From Eulemur rufifrons (lineage: Eukaryota; Chordata; Mammalia; Primates; Lemuridae): 64,000 nt of DNA. Of this stretch, positions 57,690 through 64,000 are shown piece by piece; the first letter of the stretch is position 1; the number at the start of each line of letters is the position of its first letter. The stretch covers positions 12,006,501 to 12,070,500 of the forward strand of contig NC_090995.1 in the NCBI RefSeq assembly GCF_041146395.1, written 5' to 3'. The position numbers and the translations under genes were made by a program. A model generated the notes under the pieces. It did no database searches, was not told the DNA's origin, and worked only from the letters and a program-made list of their open reading frames with translations.

Positions 57690-59564
57690 CCCCGCCAGCC
57701 TCCCCGCCCCCCGCGCTCCCGGGGAGGCGGCGCTGCCTCGGCCCGGCGCGCCCGGCCGCTTTGTTTGTGCGGGGCGGAGGCGCTGCCCACTCGCGGCCCT
57801 GCGCCCGCTCCCCCCTGGGGACAGGCCGCGGCCCAGCTGCTGTCCCCCCCGGGGTCTGCGCCGCCGCCGCCTCTGCCACCAGGGTGGGCGGCCTGGCCCG
57901 CGTCGTCCGCGGCGGCCTGGGGAGGGCGCCGTCGTGGTGGTGGTGGTGGGGTCGGGGTCGGGGTCACGGCTGCCGGCGGAGGGAAGCGGAGCGGGGATGG
58001 GGGGAGGAGAGAGCAGGACCGAACCTCTCGTAAGCGGCGAGGGTGCGACCTGGCGGGCCTGGCGGCCCCCAGGGACAGGGGGCAGGCCGCGGCCCCACCG
58101 CCGGACCTCGCGGGGTCTCGGGGCTCGCAGCCCCCCGCACTCGGGGCGCAGCCGAGCGAGGCCTCCATCCCGCAGGCGCCGTCTGCAGGGCTGCGGGCCT
58201 CCCCTGGCTTGGTCCCCTCCGCCTGTGCTGGAAACGCTTCGCTCGCGGAGGGAAGCGGAGATGCTTCCATTCTCTCGGACCGGGGATGTGGTGGCATCGC
58301 AGATATTCACGGTGACCGCGGGGTTTCAAAGGCAGATGTGACCTTTCTGACCAAAAGCCATCTGGCTAGTTGTTTGAGCCTCAGATGCAGCGTTTCGTTG
58401 ATTTTTTTTACCATTTAGTTCTGAGATTACAAGCACAGGGTCTTCCTTTCACAGAAATGATACGGTAAAACCAGATGGAAAGAATATTTACTAGGTATGT
58501 GAACCCTTGCGTGGACTTCCATTACCTTAAAAATGGTAAAGTGTTTTCTATGGGAAAATGGTGCTTATGCATATGAAAAACTATTCTTGTTCAGTAATGG
58601 GCATGAGTTGGTTAGTGCCAACTGATTATTACATAGCTTCAGAACCAAACAATTAAAGAAAAACACCTTTTCCTTTGAAATAACGTATTTCCAGGTGGGT
58701 ATTTGGTTGCAGATTGAGAACAACTGGTTTCTGCTATCAGGCCACATAACAAACAAACATAAAGCGGAAGCAAGAATATGCTGATTTCCAGAAAACTAGA
58801 TGTGTTATTAGTGCATAAGTCTAGTAAAAAATAAATTCCACTTTACAAAGAAAAATAAAACTTTATCATGGGACTCTAAGTATAGGAATTAGCTTGGTAT
58901 GTTTTTGTATTTAAAAATATATATTGCATTAGTCTTGAGAACTCTTGATACTTGAGCATCAGTAGTGTGGTTTAACACTGAACTATTCTGTCTCAAGCTG
59001 CTAGAGATATAAGTTTCTACTGTTACTTTGTATGAGTTGAAATAGTCATGTAAAAAATATGCTTCTAAATTAAAATTTCTGCAAAAAGATGTAAATTATA
59101 AAACATGATCTGGTCTTTCTTGCAAAGACTGTTGAAAGTAAGTGACAGTTGTAAAATTTCAATATTAGTTGGATTCTCTACTTTGAAGATTCTTAAATTC
59201 CACTGCTCAACTTTACAATATTAAGAGTTTACATGAGGCATTCTAAATTTCATACATGTGCTTCTGAGGGTCCTTGAATCCCCAGAAATCAGACGCAGAA
59301 TGTAGCATATATTTGCATTTTTTCTGGATAAAGAGTCCATGTAGTGATCACATTCTCAAAATTATCTGGCTCCATAAAAGATTATGAACTACTAGATATA
59401 CAATTAAAGAATAAATTTCCTATATTTGGAAAGTTAAAATTCTTAGGATTAGATTTGATAATTTACGTCCTTCATTTCTAAATATGTCTAAGAAATGTTT
59501 GTGATTAAGATTTTAACACATAGATCTTTTTCCTGCATTCTCATTCAAATGTCAGGAAAATGTT
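57690..59564 (+). other. Presumed intron 1, proximal part
   Basis: The first 650 bases belong to the CpG island, with a (GTG)n patch at 57934-57951. It then becomes AT-rich without a recognised repeat. No acceptor plus coding exon was seen. Confidence 0.5.
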
Positions 59565-59705
59565 AATTCCATTTTACAGATACGAAAATAGATATTTAGA
59601 GAGGCTATTTCAGCGTCACACAGGCACTAGTGGGCCAACATTTGAACCCAGCTTGACTCAAGTTAGAGCCAACACTCCTAACAACCAGGCTACGCTAGAC
59701 TTTGA
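59565..59705 (-). repeat. MIR SINE, antisense
   Basis: 'ccattttacagatacgaaaatag', 'agagaggctatttcagcgtcacacaggcactagtggg' in pieces, 'tttgaacccagc', 'ctcctaacaaccaggctacgc' follow the antisense MIR core well. Confidence 0.85.
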
Positions 59706-60094
59706 ATCCATGATAGCATTTGATTGCTGTTAAAATTAGCAATTAATATTTGAGTTAGAATTGAAAAGTGTAACTGAGATTATCATGACACAAGATATCA
59801 TGGGATTTTGGAGCCATGGACTCCCAGTAGGAAGGGACCTTACTGATACTAACCTCTCTGAAGTCGTGCTCCAAAGAGGGCCATTTCTACAACATCCTTG
59901 GCAGGATTCTCCGCCCTCTGATTTTAGTTGTTTCCTGTGATTACAAACTGGATTTTTTTTTTGAGATTTTTAATCTCTATTTATGTTGAATCAAAATCTG
60001 CCATCTTGATATTTTTACTAAGTCCAGCTCCCTCTTTGTATGAATGGTGCATTTATCATTCATAAAATAATTAAGAATTAAATCGCTCCTTTAA
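59706..60094. other. Presumed intron 1
   Basis: AT-rich, with no feature recognised. Confidence 0.4.
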
Positions 60095-60985
60095 TTTTTA
60101 AAAGTCAGGTGTATTGAGGTATACCTATAGTAAAAGTTTTACAGATGTATACAATTGGTAATCCTCTCCACAATCAAGACATAGACAGGATATTTCCATT
60201 ACTCCCCAAAAGTTCTCTCCCTCGGATAACCATTAATCTAATTAATGTCCTTATAGTTTTGTCTTTTCTAGAATATCATAGAAATGGAATCATACAGTAT
60301 ATAGCCTTTTGTGTTCTCTTTCACTTGGCATATGCTTTTGATATTTATTAAGTTGTTGCATGTATCAGCAGTTTGTTCCTTGATGTGCTGGTAGATGCTT
60401 TAACAACTTGCTCTCCCAAAAAAAAAAAAAAAAAAATTCCTGATTGTAGCATTTGCTAATCATTGTAGTGTAAATACTCTCACATGGCCTAAATTAAGCT
60501 ACCTAAACTAAATGACCTTGGAAAATTCCTGAAAATTTAACAGTGGGCTCTCATGAGCTGGTATAGACAGCTCTAGCACACCACTTTTTTTTTTTTTTTT
60601 TTTGAGTAGCATTCCTTTGTATCAAGGTACTACAATTCCTTCCTCCATTGATGAATTGATGGACATTTAAGTTGGTCCCACTTTTGGTAAATTATGAATA
60701 AAGCTTCTGTAAACATTTGCATACAGGTCTTTGTGAGGGACACAAGTGTTCCGTTTTCTTGAGTTAATATCCCTAGGAGTAGGATTTTGGGGTCCTATGA
60801 TACGTATGTATTTATCAGTATCAGTCACTTTTTATTGAACTGCCAAACTGTTTTCCAAAATGGCTGTACTGTTATGCATTTCTACCAGCTGTATATGCGA
60901 GTTCCAGTTGTTTTGCATCTTTGTCAGCACTTGCTATTGTCAGTTACTAAAATTTTAGCCATTTATTATATGTGTGGTCTTCTTT
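60095..60985 (-). mobile_element. Old L1 (L1M) 3' part, antisense
   Basis: Antisense L1: 'attgaggtatacctatag', 'gaaatggaatcatacagtat', 'cttttgtgttctctttcac', 'gcatgtatcagcag', then after an insertion 'gtagcattcctttgtatc', 'attgatggacatttaag', 'attatgaataaagcttctgtaaacat', 'aaactgttttccaaaatgg' and 'gcacttgctattgtcagt'. Non-coding. Confidence 0.9.
60382..60583. mobile_element. Small DNA-transposon-like insertion within the L1
   Basis: Interrupts L1 similarity. The left end 'gatgtgctggtagatgctttaacaac' is imperfectly inverse to the right end 'ctcatgagctggtatagac' plus 'agctctagcacacc', giving terminal inverted repeats of about 35 bases. A poly-A run (60418-60437) has expanded inside it. The family was not identified. 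Confidence 0.6.
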
Positions 60986-62639
60986 AATATTTCTGACTTC
61001 TTAATTCTTATTTTCAGTAATACTTGGACCAACATAAATTTATGATGGATGTTTCTAAAAAAATTTTCTTTTTTATCTTGATCATCATCAGTCATGATTT
61101 CATTCCGAAAGCTGTGGTTCTTAAAGGATGTTTCTATTGTGCACTTACCTTTCATGTTGTTAAAATTGCTTTTTGTAAAGGAATCATCGTTAAGGAATTC
61201 TAATGCTTAGCTGTTAACCATTTTTTTAAATGTACCTTTTTTAAAACTTAGGTAAAACTTTAAGAAAAATGTAGAATTAAATTATTATAAAGAATTTCTT
61301 CAGTTTTTACTTGGACTTAAAACATTTTTTGTTCCCTATATGCCAATATTTTTCTTTGAAGGGATTTCACCAAGGTTTTATAAACTCATTGAACTGTTTT
61401 TTATTTTAAAATCTTGAGTACTGTTAAGTTAGTTACCTTTCTGTCTAAAACCACAATATCGAAATCTTAACTTTGAAATTTCATGTAGTTTTCGTGTGGG
61501 TTTACATAAACCCCATCTGGACATTTAATTTTTAATAGTAAAATACTGTGTTAGCCTGTTGACAACAATATATCATCAGTTAGAAATATAATATGGAATA
61601 TAACACTTAGAAAAGTAACCTTGTAGAATAGTGATGTTAGATTATATATAGGAATGGCCATAGTCTTAGTTTTGAATAGCCTATAATAATATGAGATGTT
61701 TGTATAAACCTCCTCACCAATTCTCTTAGAAAATGGATAATCTGTTCAGTCATTGAGTCAGACATTTTTTCAGTCATGTGCTTACGCAGATGTCTTGTGC
61801 ATGTAGCCTGAAAGGTCCTTGTCAAGGTAGAGCTTAGTACAGTTGAGTGGAAGAGACCATTGAACAAGGTATCCTTTAAGTGAGGTGTTGATGCTGCAGG
61901 TGCTTATGGGGTGGGGGGCGGGTGGGTATGGAACTCAGACTTCAAATGTAGCAGGACTTCTGGGAGAAAGTAGTGTCTATGCTGAGAAATCGGAGTTTTG
62001 AGTAGTCAAGGGACATGGTTGTGGAGTATCAACAGCATGTGCAGACATCAGGAGATAAGAGAACATGTGAATAGTAATCATACTGGAGACACTGTTTTCA
62101 AATAACAAACGCCTCTAAAGTCTACATTTGTTGCCTCTGCCCAATCTCGGTTGTACTTAGGAAGGTAAATAGGAAAGAACTGTTGAAAACAAAAGCAGAC
62201 ATTTCCTACATTCCCCAGGTATTATTTTGACAGTTTGCTTTTTTCTGACATTCATAGACTGAAATAATTAAATCATGTGGTCTTTGAACTCATCCCCAGA
62301 TTTTGTAAGAGGCATTAATACAGATAGAATTATAGCATGACTTTTTAATGTTTAGGCTAATTCTCATCTGCTACTATAATGTATATTTCTGATTAAGTGT
62401 ATTTGATTTTTACTGCTACCTTGAAGTTTGTCTTATACTTACATAATATTAATAACATTTGAAGCACTGATGTTATGCTGGGATATAAGATGATTTTTAG
62501 TTTTCCATATGGAGCAACAACATATTTGAAGGCCAGTCATACAAATACATTGAATTGGTACGTTGTGATACCTAGTGTCAAGTATTACATCTTTAACTCT
62601 CACTTTTTTTTTAACCAGTCCAGGTCTGAGCTCTGGATT
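60986..62639. other. Presumed intron 1
   Basis: AT-rich, with no confident repeat. A G-rich patch is at 61908-61927. Frames at 61637-61867 (minus) and 62475-62774 (plus) have no domain. Confidence 0.4.
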
Positions 62640-63190
62640 TATATGTTGAACTGCTGTTGCACAGCCATGTCAACCCCACCATGTCCAAAACTTCCAATCT
62701 TTCCTCCCAAATGTATTGACTCCTCCCGTCTTCTTAGTGCGAGTAAATGCCGTGAGCACCTGTCCTGTCACTAGGTGAAACCCGGCAGTCATCATCCACT
62801 CCTCCGCCTTCCCTAGGTTCTGCATCCAATTGAGCATCAGGTCCAATCGCTTTTATCTTCTAAATATTTCTCCTTTTCATCCCCTTCTCCCCCAAAGCCT
62901 ATTTTTGGGCCTGTATTTCTCTGTTGACGTGTTGCAGTGGTCTTTGAAATGCTCTCCTTAACTTCAGTCTTACCCCTCTTCATAGAGTCCCCTCATGCCC
63001 TTTCCAAATGAATTCTCTTTTCTTTCTGTTTTAATTTTGAAAAATATAAAATTATAGTCTTTCTAATATTTTTTCTGCTTAAAATCTTTAAATAGATATT
63101 AAGTCATTATCCAAGAGCCCCTAAAGCATGGGGTTCTAGTCTGTGCCGAGCTCTGTGTGACCTGGCTTCAGCTTCTCCAGGCTCATCTCT
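62640..63190 (+). repeat. L2 LINE fragment, sense
   Basis: 'ctccttttcatccccttctcccc', 'ttgcagtggtctttgaaatgctctcc', 'ctgcttaaaatctttaaatag', 'gttctagtctgtgccgagctctgtgtgacctgg', 'ctccaggctcatctctgac' in pieces follow sense L2. The 5' limit is soft. Confidence 0.65.
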
Positions 63191-63194
63191 GACA

Positions 63195-63785
63195 GCCATT
63201 CATTCATTCATTTTAAAAAAAATACTGGAGTGTGTGCTGTCTGCTATGCACAGTGCTGGGTGATAGCACTTGATATATATCAGGGAGCTTCAATTCTAGT
63301 CGGGGGGCGGGGGGGATAGATAACTATTGCTATCGTCAGCTATGCTGACAATAACCGTCAGTTATTGTAGTATATAATGTACTATATACTATATTTTATT
63401 ATTATACTGTTATGATATATGTCAGTTACACCATACCACCAGAGTGGTATAAGTGCTATGGAAAAACATAAGGCCGGGTAGGGGAGTACTGGCGTGTTGA
63501 GGTGTGGGTGGGTTTGCCATTTATAGAGGGCTGTATGAGAAGCCTCTCTGTTAGGGTGACATTTGAGCAGAGATTTGAAGCAATCGAGGGAGTGAGAATT
63601 GTAGAACTGAGAGAAGAGCGGGTGCCGGGGCTCTGAAGCAGGAGGGTGCTGGACATGTTCAGAGAACAGTAGGGGGTTGGCCGGAGGGAGGCGAGAGATG
63701 AGGTCAGGGTGGTAGAGGCGCCAGCAGTCCGTGTCGGCCGGCGTAAGGACTTTGACTCTTGAGTTCAGTGACTTTGAGCCGAAAT
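63195..63785 (-). repeat. L2 LINE 3' end, antisense, long
   Basis: Begins with cattcattcattcatt, the L2 tail in reverse. It then has 'gggagcttcaattctagtcggggg', 'ataagtgctatgg', 'agggtgacatttgagcagagatttgaag', 'gacatgttcagagaacag', 'gaggcgagagatgaggtcag', 'ggcgtaaggactttgac'. About 590 bp, one of the better preserved L2 copies here, tail-to-tail with the previous one. Confidence 0.85.
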
Positions 63786-64000
63786 TGCCTTCTGCGTGGC
63801 AGAGATGCCTTCCTGTCTCCTACTTGAAGTTTCTGAGGCATGCCACCCTCTCCTGCCCTGAGCCTCTCCTTCTACCTGGGATAAATAGTGCTCGGTTGTC
63901 CTCCTTCGGTGTTCCCTTAGCCCTGTTGGTTGTGCCCCTGTTATAACACTTAATAGCTGGTTTGTTTATGTAAACCCTGTGCAGGTAGGGACTAGATTTT
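63786..64000. other. Presumed intron 1, window end
   Basis: Contains 'catgccaccctctcctgcc' and a possible further L2 sense tail ('gtaaaccctgtgcaggtaggg') cut by the window end. No exon was seen. Confidence 0.35.

Larger units (their letters stand above)
56600..58350. promoter_or_regulatory. CpG island promoter
   Basis: CpG dinucleotides become dense from about 56620 and very dense from 56930 to 58300, in a window where they are otherwise rare. There is no TATA box near the presumed start. GC boxes, GGAA/CCGGA ETS-like sites (such as 57260-57275) and purine-rich GGAGG blocks are frequent. A strong donor at 57681 in plus orientation makes transcription to the right most likely. The opposite frames (57230-58297, 57279-58310 minus; 57685-58341 plus) are long only because GC-rich DNA has few stops. 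Confidence 0.92.

Noticed and set aside
57230..58341. Long open frames of 355, 343, 245 and 218 codons on both strands in the CpG island
   Set aside because: GC-rich DNA has few stop codons. The frames overlap each other on both strands, are Pro/Arg/Gly/Ala-rich without domains, and cross the splice donor at 57681.

Overview
This window is non-coding nuclear DNA from a mammal, most likely a strepsirrhine primate (lemur or loris lineage). The main evidence is a set of dimeric Alu elements carrying the long linker between their two arms that is typical of lemur/galago Alus (tatggacaactaaaaatatatatagaaaaaattagcc in pieces). They sit among older mammalian repeats (L2, MIR, MLT1, MER5, Tigger, L1M). 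I find no intact protein-coding exon. The longer open frames come from GC-rich DNA, a 9-bp minisatellite, repeat sequence or AT-rich chance runs.

Layout. 1-18.8 kb: AT-rich intergenic sequence with scattered MER5, L2, MIR, MLT1, L1 and a hAT-type element (4969-5299). 18.9-19.1 kb: a small GC-richer block with a CCAAT box and a strong splice donor, a possible first exon of an unannotated transcript. 19.9-21.4 kb: an Alu inside a MIR, then a degraded Tigger-family element with terminal inverted repeats and a recognisable transposase C-terminus. 26.6-27.8 kb: two minus-strand Alus. 27.8-29.4 kb: the 5' part of an endogenous retrovirus (LTR, a primer-binding site resembling serine tRNA, leader with splice donor, broken gag-position frames), joined directly to a 5'-truncated Tigger1 (29.4-31.0 kb) with a disrupted transposase. 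31-34 kb: LTR-like but unassigned repeats. 34-55.7 kb: AT-rich sequence with Alus, L2, MLT1, an inverted pair of one repeat family flanking a 98-bp tandem duplication, a short Tigger-type element and a second tandem duplication.

55.7-58.4 kb is the functional centre. A complete 531-bp hAT element contains a G-rich (T+8G)n minisatellite. Downstream is a strong CpG island with a likely plus-strand promoter and a long 5'UTR-type first exon ending at a GTGAGT donor (57680/57681). This exon holds several short upstream ORFs, two of which overlap as TGATG. From 57681 to the window end is presumably intron 1 of that gene, with L1M, MIR and L2 insertions. The coding part lies outside the window and I could not identify the gene.

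The genes do not form a pathway. The window is the intergenic 5' flank, promoter and start of the first intron of one unidentified CpG-island gene. All coordinates for old repeats are read by eye against remembered consensus features and are approximate to tens of bases.
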